NCBI GenBank assembly: GCA_963816985.1
Contig: CAWFMF010000002.1
Location: 62,001 to 126,000 of the forward strand
Reading direction: 5' to 3'
Source: JAIVJM01 sp963816985
GTDB taxonomy: Bacteria; Acidobacteriota; Blastocatellia; Pyrinomonadales; Pyrinomonadaceae
Length of the DNA: 64,000 nt
Positions 17,441 through 25,715 of the stretch are shown in pieces. The stretch's first letter is position 1. Each line of letters starts with the position of its first letter. Position numbers and translations under genes: made by a program. The notes beneath the pieces are model-generated. The model was not told where the DNA came from, made no database searches, and was given only the letters and a program-made list of their open reading frames with translations.

Positions 17441-18841
17441 TTACTCGCTGCCCTTGCCCCGCTCCTTGAACTTCACGAGGCTCTCCACCGACTTGTAAAT
17501 CTGAAGGTACATCTGCGTCTCGCGCGGGATGAGCGTGCGCCACCCGTCGCCGCCCCGCCGGATGTAGAGCGGGAGTCGCGCGGGGTTCGAGTTGTAACCG
17601 GCGGCGACCAGTTCGGGCTGCGACGCGTTGTTGCCCGCCATCGAGTTGAGCACTTCCTGATTCAAGGCGAGCCCGTTCCAAGTGTCCTGCATGTAGAGCA
17701 ACATCGCTTCGAGGGCGTTGCCGTGGTTGCGCATCCCGGCGACGAAGTCCGGGTTGAGGCCGACGCCGGGGTGCAGGCGTCTGACCATCTGGTAAGTCGC
17801 GGGGATCATCTGCACCATCCCGCCCGCGCCCGCCGAGCTGACCGAGTAGCGGTAAGTGTCCAGCTCGTTCAAAGCGAAGAGCGCGAAGACTTCGTTGTAG
17901 AGCCGCCCACGGTCTTCGGCGCGGAAGCGACCGTGATCCACATGCTCGACGATGCAGAGCCGCTCGGCGATGTCCACGAGTTCGGGCGAGATGTGCTTGC
18001 CCTTCTCCTTCAAGCGCTTCGCCGCGAGGTCGAGCATCGTGCGGACGTAAGATTGCCCGTGCCTGACCAGCTCCGGCGAGACGAGCGCCGGGTGCGCCGA
18101 AGTGTAGTAGGCCATCTCGCGGAAGCTGCCGAACTTCTCAATCGGGTAGGCGACGACGAGCGGCGTCAGTTGTCGCCCCTGAAGGTCTGAGACGACGACC
18201 GCCGTGTTGACGTAGTTGGGGCGCACGATCTGCAAGCGCAGGTTCGCCCCTTCCGAAGAGGTCAGCACCACCTCCGCGCCGCGCGTCAGGAAGGTCTGCT
18301 TCGAGACCGTGATTTGGTGAATCTTCGAAGAGTCCTGATCGAGCGCCGCGATGGTGACGAACGAGAGCGAGGGCGTCATCGCCGTCAGCGACAGCCGCGA
18401 CTTGAGAAGCCTCTGCGCCTCCGCGACGCGCGCGCGGAACTTGCTCACGGGGAGCGGCGGCGTGGGCTGCAAGGGGACGTAAGGGACGGCGGGCGTCGTC
18501 GCCTGCGTCTGCGCACCGGGCGCGAGGACGGGGACGCTGACCGGCGAAGGCGCGGTCGTCGGCGTCTGCGTCGTCTGTGTCTGCGTCGCCGGTGACTGCG
18601 GCTGCTGGTGCGCGTCGGTGTGCGCGGGCGTCGCACTCGGCCTCGGCGCGTTCGTCTGTCCGGGCAACGGAGAAGCGGCGACCGTCGGGGCCGAAGGCTG
18701 TTGCGGCGGCGTCGCGCTCACGGTGCGGGGCCGCGTGTAGACGGTCGTCGGCGCGGGCGACTCGGACTGCGCGCGCACGGAGACCGAGGGCGCGAACACC
18801 AGAGCGGCGAATGTCAAAAGGAGGTAAGAGCGGTTTTTCAT
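17441..18841 (-). CDS. Lytic transglycosylase, SLT domain with Pro/Thr-rich linker
   Basis: A 466-residue exported protein with a signal peptide at about 1-24. A long Pro/Thr/Gln/Ala-rich stretch at about 25-130 probably spans the periplasm, and a catalytic region lies at about 290-450. The SLT motif is visible as NELDTYRYSVSSAGAGGMVQMIP. The glutamate nine residues before the SSAGA serine is in the position of the catalytic acid. AAGYNSNPARLPLY matches the family's AGYN-type motif. It should cleave peptidoglycan glycan strands to anhydro-muropeptides. I chose ATG 18,841 over the TTG two codons upstream. A sigma-70-like promoter lies about 90 bases upstream. Confidence 0.8.
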   Translation of the reverse strand: MKNRSYLLLTFAALVFAPSVSVRAQSESPAPTTVYTRPRTVSATPPQQPSAPTVAASPLPGQTNAPRPSATPAHTDAHQQPQSPATQTQTTQTPTTAPSPVSVPVLAPGAQTQATTPAVPYVPLQPTPPLPVSKFRARVAEAQRLLKSRLSLTAMTPSLSFVTIAALDQDSSKIHQITVSKQTFLTRGAEVVLTSSEGANLRLQIVRPNYVNTAVVVSDLQGRQLTPLVVAYPIEKFGSFREMAYYTSAHPALVSPELVRHGQSYVRTMLDLAAKRLKEKGKHISPELVDIAERLCIVEHVDHGRFRAEDRGRLYNEVFALFALNELDTYRYSVSSAGAGGMVQMIPATYQMVRRLHPGVGLNPDFVAGMRNHGNALEAMLLYMQDTWNGLALNQEVLNSMAGNNASQPELVAAGYNSNPARLPLYIRRGGDGWRTLIPRETQMYLQIYKSVESLVKFKERGKGSE

Positions 18842-18920
18842 TTTCAACTTCAGGGCTTATCCAACTTTGAGACTTGAAGGCGTATCGCTCGCCCGACCGG
18901 GGCGAGGATGGTTGCCTTAA

Positions 18921-18949
18921 GATTCGCGCGGGTCGCGCGTGGTTGTCAA
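18921..18949 (-). promoter_or_regulatory. Possible sigma-70 promoter for the transglycosylase gene
   Basis: On the minus strand a perfect TTGACA (-35, at 18,944-18,949) is followed after about 17 bases by a weak -10 (CGAATC or GAATCT). The -35 match is good but the -10 is poor, so this is a moderate candidate. Confidence 0.4.
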
Positions 18950-19013
18950 CAGCAAATACCGGCCCCTCATCAAATTGCCCGATGTGAACGGTAATCAGCC
19001 GCGCGCCGGAAGG

Positions 19014-19089
19014 GACAGTACCGCGAGCGGTAGCGAGCGGGTTGACCGTCATCAAGCTCAACCCGCTCGCTACCGCTCGCGGTTCTGTC
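19014..19089. repeat. GC-rich palindrome, 'GCGAGCGGGTTGA' family, near-perfect copy
   Basis: Arms beginning GACAGTACCGCGAGCGGTAG and ending with the complement CTACCGCTCGCGGTTCTGTC, loop around CCGTCATCAAGCTC. It is almost identical to the copy at 57.4 kb, including the TTGACCGTCAT at the loop. It ends five bases after the stop of the unknown minus-strand gene, and could act as its terminator. Confidence 0.88.
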
Positions 19090-19093
19090 TTTT

Positions 19094-20569
19094 CTAAATC
19101 TCGCGCAGACTCCCGGCCAGAGAGCCCGCGGCGGAGGCGGCGAGGTCTTGCAGCGCTTCCGTCTTGTGCACGAGCCGGAAACGCTCGGCGAGCATGTGGC
19201 CGACGTTGAAACCGGCGCTCGCGTCCAACTCGTAAAGCTCGCGCGTGATGGCCGACTGCGAGACTCGCTCCAACGCCTGACGGAGTTCCGGGGCGGCGCG
19301 CTCCAAGCCCTCGACGAAGACGACCTCCATCCCTCCGCCCGTCCGCGAGCGTCGGCGCGCGTGCTCGCGCAGGCGTGTGCGCGCCTCTTCTTGAATCTTT
19401 CCGGTCGCCACGGCGACGAGGTGAGCCGAGTTGGTCTCGGCCTCGCTGTCGAGCGCGTGGCGCGCGTGCGCGGCGGTGAAGTCGCCGTCGCGCAGGACGA
19501 AGAGGAAGGGCTCGCCGCAAACGTCGGCGAGCATCTGCGCGCCGCCGTCCTCGTCCGAGGCGCGCGCGGCGATGCTCGCGGCGGGCACGCCTAATTCGAC
19601 GAGCACCGCGCGCAGGCTGTTCACGAGCCACGCGCCGTCCTTCAACATCGAGGCGGCGAGCGCGCTCGGCGTCAGAAGCTCTTCGGCGCGCTCGTCGGCG
19701 ACCGCCGCGCCGCACTCGCTGCACACGGCGTTGCTCGCCGTCACCATCGAGAGCGCTTCGGGCGAAGGCAGGCGGAAGATGGAATGACCGTCCTTGCGGC
19801 AACTGACCTGCACCTCGCGCCGGACGAGCCCCGCGCCCGCGAGCCGCGCGATGAGAGCCTCCTGCGCGGGCTCGCGCGCGCTGCCCCCGGCGGAGGCGAG
19901 CATCTCCGAGACGCGACCGTCGGCGCTCGCGTCGCTCAGTCGTTGCAGGAAGTCGCGCGCCTCGGCGTCCTCCAGAAGCTCTGCGACGCGCGTTCGCGCG
20001 GCGTTCTCCGAAGAGCGCGCCGGGCCTTGCGTCGCCGCGTTGGCTTCCGTGCCCGAAGACGTTGACGAAGAAAATCTTGAGAGCACGTCCCCTTCGCCTC
20101 CGTCGCGCGCGCGCCACTCGAAACGCGAGGGCGGGGCTTCTTGAAAGGCATCGTCAACGGCCTCAAGCTCAGTGCGCCCGGCGGTCTGCTCGACGGCCTC
20201 GCGGACGTTGCGGCAGAAGGCTTCGAGCTTCCGTGCGGGCTCGTCGGTCTCGACGTTGTAGACGATGCCCGCGCGCAAGGGGGTCGCACCGTCGCCCGCT
20301 TCGCCGAAGATGAGGAAGTGCGCGTGGTCGTCGAAGCAGAACACGTCGCCCCGGACGTAAGGGGCTTCACCCTCGGCCTCGGCCCACTCGGCGACGAGGC
20401 GTTCGAGTTCGCCGACGCGCCCCGTGCCCGTCAGGGCCTGCTCGAAACAGTAGAGCCGCGCGGCGCGGATGAGCGGCACGAGTCCCAAGTCCTGCAAACG
20501 TTCGAGCACGGCGATGCGTTGCGGCCCCGTCACAACTCTTTCGGCAGTCCTGCTTTCGATGAATAACAT
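19094..20569 (-). CDS. Conserved-looking hypothetical protein, 491 residues
   Basis: I do not recognise this protein. It opens MLFIESRTAERVVTGPQRIAVLERLQDLGLV. The N-terminal third (about 1-125) looks like a compact alpha/beta domain; a Ser/Thr/Ala-rich linker follows (about 150-190); and a region with cysteines (VSCRKDG and CSECG, about 260-290) could bind metal. The C-terminal half (about 300-491) is alpha/beta. No signal peptide or membrane segment is visible. ATG 20,569 is preferred to the TTG one codon earlier. The codon bias agrees with neighbouring genes, so it is a real gene. It stands alone between a palindromic repeat and a 400-base gap. Confidence 0.6.
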   Translation of the reverse strand: MLFIESRTAERVVTGPQRIAVLERLQDLGLVPLIRAARLYCFEQALTGTGRVGELERLVAEWAEAEGEAPYVRGDVFCFDDHAHFLIFGEAGDGATPLRAGIVYNVETDEPARKLEAFCRNVREAVEQTAGRTELEAVDDAFQEAPPSRFEWRARDGGEGDVLSRFSSSTSSGTEANAATQGPARSSENAARTRVAELLEDAEARDFLQRLSDASADGRVSEMLASAGGSAREPAQEALIARLAGAGLVRREVQVSCRKDGHSIFRLPSPEALSMVTASNAVCSECGAAVADERAEELLTPSALAASMLKDGAWLVNSLRAVLVELGVPAASIAARASDEDGGAQMLADVCGEPFLFVLRDGDFTAAHARHALDSEAETNSAHLVAVATGKIQEEARTRLREHARRRSRTGGGMEVVFVEGLERAAPELRQALERVSQSAITRELYELDASAGFNVGHMLAERFRLVHKTEALQDLAASAAGSLAGSLREI

Positions 20570-20971
20570 CAACTTCGGCCCCCTCTTTGGCCGCGCATGC
20601 TATCACGGCGGGCGCGCTAAATTCCACGCCTTGTTTAAAATGGCGGCGATTTGCGTCGAGTCGGACTCATTTATTTACCTGTTGCTTTTCATACGGCGGC
20701 CCGCCTCCGAGTGGCTTCGCGCGTGCAAAGTCCATTTAAGTGCGTACCAAGTTCGGCTTCTTCCTTCATGATGACGGATTGCACGTTTGCTTTCCGTCCA
20801 TTTGTCACGAACTGTTTATGACGTGTCACGGGACGGTCACATTGCCGCTTGTGGCGTCTGTATCTGTTCTGTAGGATGATTTTACGTTGCCTCGTGCGAC
20901 GACCTGCCTTCACCCCAAGCAATACCCCGAAGCAGTTTAAGTTTAGAGTTAGAGGAGACCGTTTCCCCCGG
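20570..20971. other. Intergenic region with a plus-strand promoter candidate
   Basis: 402 bases between divergent genes, noticeably richer in A+T than the coding DNA. Apart from the TTGTGG/TAGGAT promoter candidate I see no gene, RNA or palindrome. The 88-base leader before the NlpC/P60 start shows no recognisable riboswitch. Confidence 0.6.
20849..20877 (+). promoter_or_regulatory. Possible sigma-70 promoter for the NlpC/P60 gene
   Basis: TTGTGG (20,849-20,854) and TAGGAT (20,872-20,877) are separated by exactly 17 bases in A+T-richer sequence, about 95 bases before the ATG at 20,972. Confidence 0.45.
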
Positions 20972-21598
20972 ATGTTTTTGAGCAGACTATTCCCCCATGC
21001 CCTCTCGGTGTGCTTTGCCCTGACCGTGCTCGCCTCGACCGCCGCCGCGCAGACCCCGACGCGCCCGCGCTCCGTCGTCAACGAGACGCAGCCCACCACC
21101 GCCAACAGCACGCGTCTGGAGAACGACCTCGTGGTCGCGCCGGAAGCGGAGGACGAGCCGGAGTTGATTTCTGAAGCTCCCGCGACGCTCCCGCGTCTGG
21201 GTCAGTTAGAGAGCCTGATGCTGGCGGCGATTGAGGATCGGATAGGGGTTCCTTACCGGATGGGGTCGGAGGGGCCGAACCGCTACGACTGTTCGGGCTT
21301 CGTGTGGAGCGTCTTCCAGACGGCGGGCATCCCGTTCGAGCGCAGCTCGGCGCGCGCCTTCTGGACGCAGTTTCAGCCCGTGGACGGGGACGAGAGATTC
21401 AAGTTCGGGACGCTCGTCTTCTTCAACCACCTCCAACACGTCGGCATCGTCGCCGACGAGAACGGCTTCTATCACGCTTCGAGCAGCAAGGGCGTCGTCT
21501 ACTCGCGCTTCGGCGAATACTGGACGAAGCGCATCACCGGCTTCCGCCGCGTGCCGACCGCGCCGCCGTCGCCGCTCCTCGCCTCTTCGGGAAGATAA
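20972..21598 (+). CDS. NlpC/P60 family peptidoglycan endopeptidase
   Basis: A 208-residue exported protein with a signal peptide at about 1-27 (LSVCFALTVLASTAAAQ), a short linker, and an NlpC/P60 domain at about 75-200. The catalytic cysteine is in RYDCSGFVW and the histidine in HVGIV, with HASSSKGVVYS as the third motif. Such enzymes cut D-gamma-glutamyl-diaminopimelate bonds in the wall peptide. The start at ATG 20,972 follows AGAGGAGACC. The frame is open upstream, but the signal peptide fixes this start. The gene stands alone. Confidence 0.85.
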   Translation: MFLSRLFPHALSVCFALTVLASTAAAQTPTRPRSVVNETQPTTANSTRLENDLVVAPEAEDEPELISEAPATLPRLGQLESLMLAAIEDRIGVPYRMGSEGPNRYDCSGFVWSVFQTAGIPFERSSARAFWTQFQPVDGDERFKFGTLVFFNHLQHVGIVADENGFYHASSSKGVVYSRFGEYWTKRITGFRRVPTAPPSPLLASSGR

Positions 21599-21711
21599 GA
21601 AACGCCGCCGCGTCGAAGGAAGTAAGTTCAGGCCGACCCCTCGTGAAAGGGAGTCGGCCTTCGCTTTTGGGACTTGCGGCGGGTGTTGAGGGCGCGGCCC
21701 CCTCTCGCGTC

Positions 21712-21933
21712 CTACTTGCGTGCGAAGCCGGTGATGAAGCCCGCCTTCGGCTCGGAGTCGCGCTCTTCGCTGACGACGATGATGCGGTCAATCGCCACGT
21801 AGAACATCTGGTCGTCGTCGTTGACCATGTGCACCACGCCTTCCTCGACCTTCACGACCTTGCCCTTGAAGCTCGGCCCGCCGCAGAAAATATTCAACTT
21901 CTTCCCGACCATCTTCAATAAAAATTCTTTCAT
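21712..21933 (-). CDS. Small MM0924-like (LSm-fold) protein
   Basis: A 73-residue protein starting KEFLLKMVGKKLNIFCGG with a central VKVEEGVVHMVNDDDQMFYVAIDRIIVV. The pattern of five short strands resembles Sm-like small barrels such as the MM0924 family, whose function is unknown. ATG 21,933 has GGTGGAGA six bases upstream; a GTG four codons earlier is possible. It is the last gene of a minus-strand run and is separated from the YkgJ gene by a hairpin repeat. Confidence 0.65.
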   Translation of the reverse strand: MKEFLLKMVGKKLNIFCGGPSFKGKVVKVEEGVVHMVNDDDQMFYVAIDRIIVVSEERDSEPKAGFITGFARK

Positions 21934-21949
21934 CTTTGTCTCCACCTCA

Positions 21950-22035
21950 ATGAACTGAACTCAGAAGTCGGAACGCTGAACGATGAACTGAAAGACACGG
22001 TGTCTTAGTTCATCGTTCAGCGTTCTGACTTCAGC
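21950..22035. repeat. Intergenic hairpin, word-reiterated type (copy 2, GAACTGAAC/GAACGCTGAACGATGAACT words)
   Basis: Arms CTGAA...CAGAAGTCGGAACGCTGAACGATGAACT and the complement AGTTCATCGTTCAGCGTTCTGACTTCAGC around a loop holding a second small stem, GACAC/GTGTC. The last bases overlap the stop codon of the YkgJ gene (22,031-22,033). Confidence 0.8.
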
Positions 22036-22510
22036 GTTTCTTTTCCGGTTCCCACTCCCAGACCTTCTCTGTGCCGTTGTCGGTCGTGACTTCGGCCTCC
22101 TTGATTTCGTGGAAGGTAATCTGCACGAGGGGGACTACGGTCTCGTCGTCCTGCTGGATGCGCTCGAAGCGGAGCAGGTCGTAGTAGGCGCAGCGGACGC
22201 GCGCGGGGTACTCGCGGCAGACTGCCGGGCGCGCGTGATAGATGGTGCAGCCGCGCGTCTCTTGATTGAGGAACTTGCACGTTTCGGGGAAGATTGTGTC
22301 CTCGACGCGCTTCAGGACGCGCTCGCCCTGATAGTTTTTGGTGTAGCGCCGCCGCGCCGTCTCGAACGAGACGCCGAAGTATTTCGCCAGCCGCGTGATG
22401 TCGCGCTTCGTGACCTGCACGCGCTCGTAGACCGAGCAGCAGTAGGCCGGGCACTTGTTGCAGTCGAAGTAGACCCTCGGCTGGTCGTCCCTGATAACCT
22501 CTTTCGCCAT
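22031..22510 (-). CDS. YkgJ-type cysteine cluster protein
   Basis: A 159-residue protein of the YkgJ/CxxCxxCC family (putative zinc or iron chelator). The N-terminal cluster CNKCPAYCC is at residues about 17-25, and TCKFLNQETRGCTIYHARPAVCREYP (about 81-106) holds the remaining cysteines in the family's CxxL...GCxIY...RPxxCRxYP arrangement. The cluster probably holds iron-sulfur or zinc; the reaction is unknown. It is the downstream neighbour of the deoxyhypusine-synthase-like gene, with a hairpin in the 92-base gap. The stop lies inside the next hairpin. Confidence 0.8.
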   Translation of the reverse strand: MAKEVIRDDQPRVYFDCNKCPAYCCSVYERVQVTKRDITRLAKYFGVSFETARRRYTKNYQGERVLKRVEDTIFPETCKFLNQETRGCTIYHARPAVCREYPARVRCAYYDLLRFERIQQDDETVVPLVQITFHEIKEAEVTTDNGTEKVWEWEPEKKR

Positions 22511-22513
22511 TCG

Positions 22514-22602
22514 TCAAAAGCCATGACAAGTAACCCGTGACGGGTGACAGGAGAAATGCGATTCCTTCCTGTCACGGTTTACGGTTTACGGTTCATGGCT
22601 CT
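22514..22602. repeat. Intergenic hairpin, word-reiterated type (copy 3, GTGACGGG/GTTTACGG words)
   Basis: Starts AAAAGCCATGACAAGTAACC and ends GTTTACGGTTCATGGCTCTT. The arms are made of short variants of GTGACRGG and GGTTTAC, like copy 1 but with a different loop (AGAAATGCGATTCC). It fills the whole gap between two minus-strand genes and so would be transcribed if they share an operon. Confidence 0.8.
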
Positions 22603-23736
22603 TTACCTCCTCTTCGATTTCTCGTACTCGGAGCGCAGGAGCCCCATCAGCTCGTCGCGGCGGTCGTAGAGCCGCTTCAGCTCGCGGGGCTCGTGCCGCG
22701 CCAGCGCGTAGGCGGTGATGAGCGGCAGGGCCACCGTCGAGTCAACATAGCACACCACGGCGTCGGGCAGGCGTTCGGGGTCAACCTTGCCCCACGAGAC
22801 GGCCTCGCCCGGCGTCGCGCCGGAGAGCCCGCCCGTGTCGGGGCGCGCGTCCGTGACTTGCAGAAAGTAGTCGTGCCCGCGCTCGTCTATGCCGAGCACC
22901 TCCTGAATCTGCGGCTCGGTCTGGAGCATGAAGTTCTTCGGGCTCCCGCCGCCGAGGATGAAGACCGCCGACTTGCCGCCGTGCTTCTTCCCCTTGTCGC
23001 CTTTGCCGTGAATCGCGCCGCGCTTGGCCGCGAGCACGATGGCCGCCGTCTCGTTCACGTCGAGCGACGGGTCGAAGGCGAGCTTGTTGCCTTGCAGCGC
23101 CTTGGCCGCGACGTTCATGCCGATGGAAGAGTCGCCGGGGCTCGAAGTGTAGAGCGGCACGCCGAACTCGTGTGCGGCGGCGAGCATGGATTTGTCTTCG
23201 AGCCCCAGCTTGCGCTCGCGCTCGCGCACGTACTTGCCGCAGAGGTTGTGGAACTCGGCGGTGGACATCGTGCGCTGGAACTCCTCGCCCTCGATGAGGC
23301 GGCGGAAGAAGGCGTCGGTGTCGAGCAGCACAGAGTAGTCGAAGAAGATGTCGTAGATGCGGACGACCTCCTCTTCGCGCAGGGTCACGTCGGAAATCGA
23401 GGTGTTGCCCTGATGGAGCGAGAGGCCGATGCCGAAGTGCGTGTCGTGGTAGAGGTTCGCGCCGGTCGTGATGACCCAGTCAATGAAGCCCGCGCGCATC
23501 AGGGGGATGAGCGCCGAGATGCCGAGCCCGGCGGGCGTCAGCGCGCCCGTCAGAGAGACGCCGACCGTCACGTCCGGCTCCAGCATCTTCTGCGAGAAGA
23601 GCTGGCACGCCTCGCGCAGACGCGCCGCGTTGTAGGCGAGGAAGGTCTCGTCAATCAGCTCGGCCAGCCCCGTGTCCGCCGCAATCGGGCGCGGGTCAAT
23701 CCGCCGCCCCTTCAAATATCCGCTCTTTTTCGCCAT
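22603..23736 (-). CDS. Deoxyhypusine synthase-like protein
   Basis: A 377-residue member of the deoxyhypusine synthase family. Bacterial members lack the eukaryotic eIF5A substrate and some act as homospermidine synthases. Visible family features are TGANLYHD (about 91-98), the NAD-binding region HEFGVPLYTSSPGDSSIGMN (about 189-208), and LGGGSPKNF with K267 in the place of the catalytic lysine that forms the enzyme-imine intermediate. So spermidine-dependent aminobutyl transfer is chemically plausible; the acceptor is unknown. The basic KYEKSKRR-like tail ends just before the hairpin. No other polyamine gene is close. Confidence 0.8.
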   Translation of the reverse strand: MAKKSGYLKGRRIDPRPIAADTGLAELIDETFLAYNAARLREACQLFSQKMLEPDVTVGVSLTGALTPAGLGISALIPLMRAGFIDWVITTGANLYHDTHFGIGLSLHQGNTSISDVTLREEEVVRIYDIFFDYSVLLDTDAFFRRLIEGEEFQRTMSTAEFHNLCGKYVRERERKLGLEDKSMLAAAHEFGVPLYTSSPGDSSIGMNVAAKALQGNKLAFDPSLDVNETAAIVLAAKRGAIHGKGDKGKKHGGKSAVFILGGGSPKNFMLQTEPQIQEVLGIDERGHDYFLQVTDARPDTGGLSGATPGEAVSWGKVDPERLPDAVVCYVDSTVALPLITAYALARHEPRELKRLYDRRDELMGLLRSEYEKSKRR

Positions 23737-23817
23737 GTTCTCCCTTCGACCCTTGTCGCTCGCCTTAAACTTACAAACCGCCTCCCGGCGTCAGAAACTT
23801 TCACTTCCCCGTCACTC

Positions 23818-25128
23818 TCAATCCTCTTGCCCGTCGCCGTTGGGCTCCGCGCGCCGCAGGCGCAGGCGACCGATGCGGCGCTCGTCGGCTTCGAGCACTT
23901 CGACATCCAGGCCACGGAAGGTGAGCCGCTCGCCGGGCGCGGGCACGCGCCCCGACTCGTTGATGACGAGCCCGGCGATGGTCGTGAAGTCGTCGTCCTC
24001 GATTTCCAGACCGAAGAGGCGCTCGACCTTCCCGACTTCGGTCGAGCCGAGCACGTCGTAATAGCCGCCGTCCGACTCGACAATCTCGACGATCTCGTCC
24101 GACTCGATGTCTTCGTCTTCTATCTCGCCGACAATCTCTTCGAGGATGTCTTCGACCGTCAAGAGACCGGCGAGCCCGCCGTACTCGTCTATGACGAGCG
24201 CGAGCTGGACGTGCGACTTCTGCATCTCTTCCAGGAGTTCGTCCACCGATTTCATTTCGGGCACGAAGTATGCGGGCCGAAGGAGCGGCCCGATCCCCGC
24301 GTCCTCCTTGCCTTCGGCCCAGTAGGTCAGAAGGTCTCGGACGTAGATGATGCCCTCGACGTTATCTATCTGCTCGCGGTAGACGGGCAGGCGCGAGTAT
24401 TTCGACTCGATGACGAGGTCGCGCGCCTCGCGCACGGTGGCCGTCAAGGGGAGCGCGGCGATGTCCGTGCGCGGCGTCATCACCTCGCCCGCGCGCGTCT
24501 CGCCGAACTCGATGATGGACTGGATAAGCTCGCCCTCGTCCTCTTCGAGGATGCCCTCCTCCTCGCCCACGTCAATCAAAGCCTGAAGGTCTCCGCCGTC
24601 GTCGTCGTCTTCGTCGGCGGCCTCGGCCCCGGTCTCGGTCATGTGCTCCGAGCCGCGCCGGGGGCGGTCGAACGAGCGGTGCCAGGGGACGGCGATGAGC
24701 GAGAGCAGCCCGTAGAAGGGGCGGTAGAGCGGGAGCAGCGCGAACAGCGTCCGCTCCGGGTTGCGCAGGGCGAAGAGGCGCGGGATGAACTGCCGCGCGA
24801 TGATGGTCGCGGCCAGCCCGATGAAGAAGGCGATGAGGAGGAAGCGCCGCGCTCCGCCGAACAACTGGTACGAGATCGAGGTCACGAGCACGGCGACGGC
24901 GACCAAAAGAATCTGTATCACCGTCGTCAGAGTGAAGCGGAAGCGAGGTCGGTTCTCCAAAACCTCCGCGAGGAAGGCGGAAGTCTGCGCGCCCGTCTCT
25001 TCCCTCTCGGTAATCAGGCGGCGCAAGCCCACGTCGCTCAACTGCCCGAACGCCATGTCAATCGTCGCCAGAAAGCCGAGCGCGATGAGCAGCAGGCACG
25101 TGATCCCGATTTCTAACTCGATTTCCAT
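23818..25128 (-). CDS. CorC/HlyC family protein: CNNM-type membrane domain, CBS pair, transporter-associated domain
   Basis: A 436-residue protein. Four hydrophobic segments in residues about 1-160 form the DUF21/CNNM domain; a CBS pair spans about 195-320 (VMTPRTDIAALPL is the usual opening; VDELLEEMQKSHVQLALVIDEYGG belongs to the second CBS); and a CorC_HlyC C-terminal domain follows (about 335-420). Relatives are linked to magnesium and cobalt efflux or cation homeostasis. The order phoH, ybeY, corC is a widely conserved block. I chose ATG 25,128; codons upstream lie in the hairpin repeat. The end reads into an acidic tail. Confidence 0.84.
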   Translation of the reverse strand: MEIELEIGITCLLLIALGFLATIDMAFGQLSDVGLRRLITEREETGAQTSAFLAEVLENRPRFRFTLTTVIQILLVAVAVLVTSISYQLFGGARRFLLIAFFIGLAATIIARQFIPRLFALRNPERTLFALLPLYRPFYGLLSLIAVPWHRSFDRPRRGSEHMTETGAEAADEDDDDGGDLQALIDVGEEEGILEEDEGELIQSIIEFGETRAGEVMTPRTDIAALPLTATVREARDLVIESKYSRLPVYREQIDNVEGIIYVRDLLTYWAEGKEDAGIGPLLRPAYFVPEMKSVDELLEEMQKSHVQLALVIDEYGGLAGLLTVEDILEEIVGEIEDEDIESDEIVEIVESDGGYYDVLGSTEVGKVERLFGLEIEDDDFTTIAGLVINESGRVPAPGERLTFRGLDVEVLEADERRIGRLRLRRAEPNGDGQED

Positions 25129-25213
25129 AGGAAGCCGTAAATAGTAAGTCGTCAACCGTAAATAGAAAAGGCGGTTTTATCTATTCACGGTTCACGATTT
25201 ACGATTCACGAGA
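25129..25213. repeat. Intergenic hairpin, word-reiterated type (copy 4, CGTAAATAGT/GTCAACCGTAAAT words)
   Basis: Fills the gap between ybeY and corC. One arm carries CGTAAATAGTAAGTCGTCAAC, the other TTCACGGTTCACGATTTACGATTCACG. Read on the minus strand the loop is ATAAAACCGCCTTTTC, similar to the AGAACCTGCCTTTAC loop of other copies. Confidence 0.8.
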
Positions 25214-25640
25214 TTATATTCCAAGTCGCCGCCGCAGCCGCAGTTCGAGCGCGTTCATTTCGCCCCCGTCCCGCTCGTGGTCGTAGCCGCAGAGGTGCAG
25301 CAACCCGTGCAAAATCAACTGCGCCAACTCCTCGTCCAACTCCAACCCGTTCTCTCCGGCCTGCCGCGCCGCCTGCTCCACCGAAACAACCACGTCGCCC
25401 AGACTCACCCCTTCGGCCTTCTCAAACTCGTCCTGCTCCGCCGGGAAAGACAGCACGTCCGTCGTCCCCTTCTTCCCCCTCCAACGCCTATTCAACTCCC
25501 GCATCACACGGTCGGACACGAACGCCACCGTCACGCCCGCGCCGTCAGCGGGCACGACCTCCAAAGCCTTCTCCACGAACCCCCGCCAACGCCCGCACGT
25601 CGAGCGGCACCCTTCGTTGGCGGTTGACGACTTCAATCAT
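25214..25640 (-). CDS. ybeY: Endoribonuclease YbeY, frame disrupted at a run of five G
   Basis: YbeY is a zinc-dependent RNase needed for 16S rRNA maturation and ribosome quality control. The C-terminal metal motif is intact: HGLLHLCGYDHERDGGEM with three histidines. The body (GTTDVLSFPAEQ, LGDVVVS) is canonical. The true N-terminus, MIEVVNRQRRVPLDVRALAG, starts at ATG 25,640 in one frame; the remainder, GFVEKALEVV onward, is in another. Removing one base from the run of five C at 25,580-25,584 (five G on the coding strand) joins them perfectly. Taken as is, the downstream frame opens only with unrelated residues from an upstream codon near 25,636. A homopolymer sequencing error is the simplest reading. 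Confidence 0.83.
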
Positions 25641-25647
25641 AAAAAAA

Positions 25648-25712
25648 GTGACGGGTGACGAATGACGCGTCACAGGCAAGCACTTCCTGCTCGTCACCCG
25701 CCACCCGTCACC
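25648..25712. repeat. Intergenic hairpin, word-reiterated type (copy 5, GTGACGGGTGACG words)
   Basis: Occupies the gap between phoH and ybeY. Left arm GTGACGGGTGACGAATGACG, right arm CGTCACCCGCCACCCGTCAC, loop around AGGCAAGCACTTCCTGC. The match between arms is good but shorter than in copies 1 and 6. Confidence 0.75.
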
Positions 25713-25715
25713 GCT

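Noticed and set aside
14298..17681. A 1127-codon open frame on the minus strand opposite the M16 protease
   Set aside because: It mirrors the codon bias of the plus-strand gene; its product is arginine- and valine-rich with no recognisable motif. Long antisense frames are expected at this GC.
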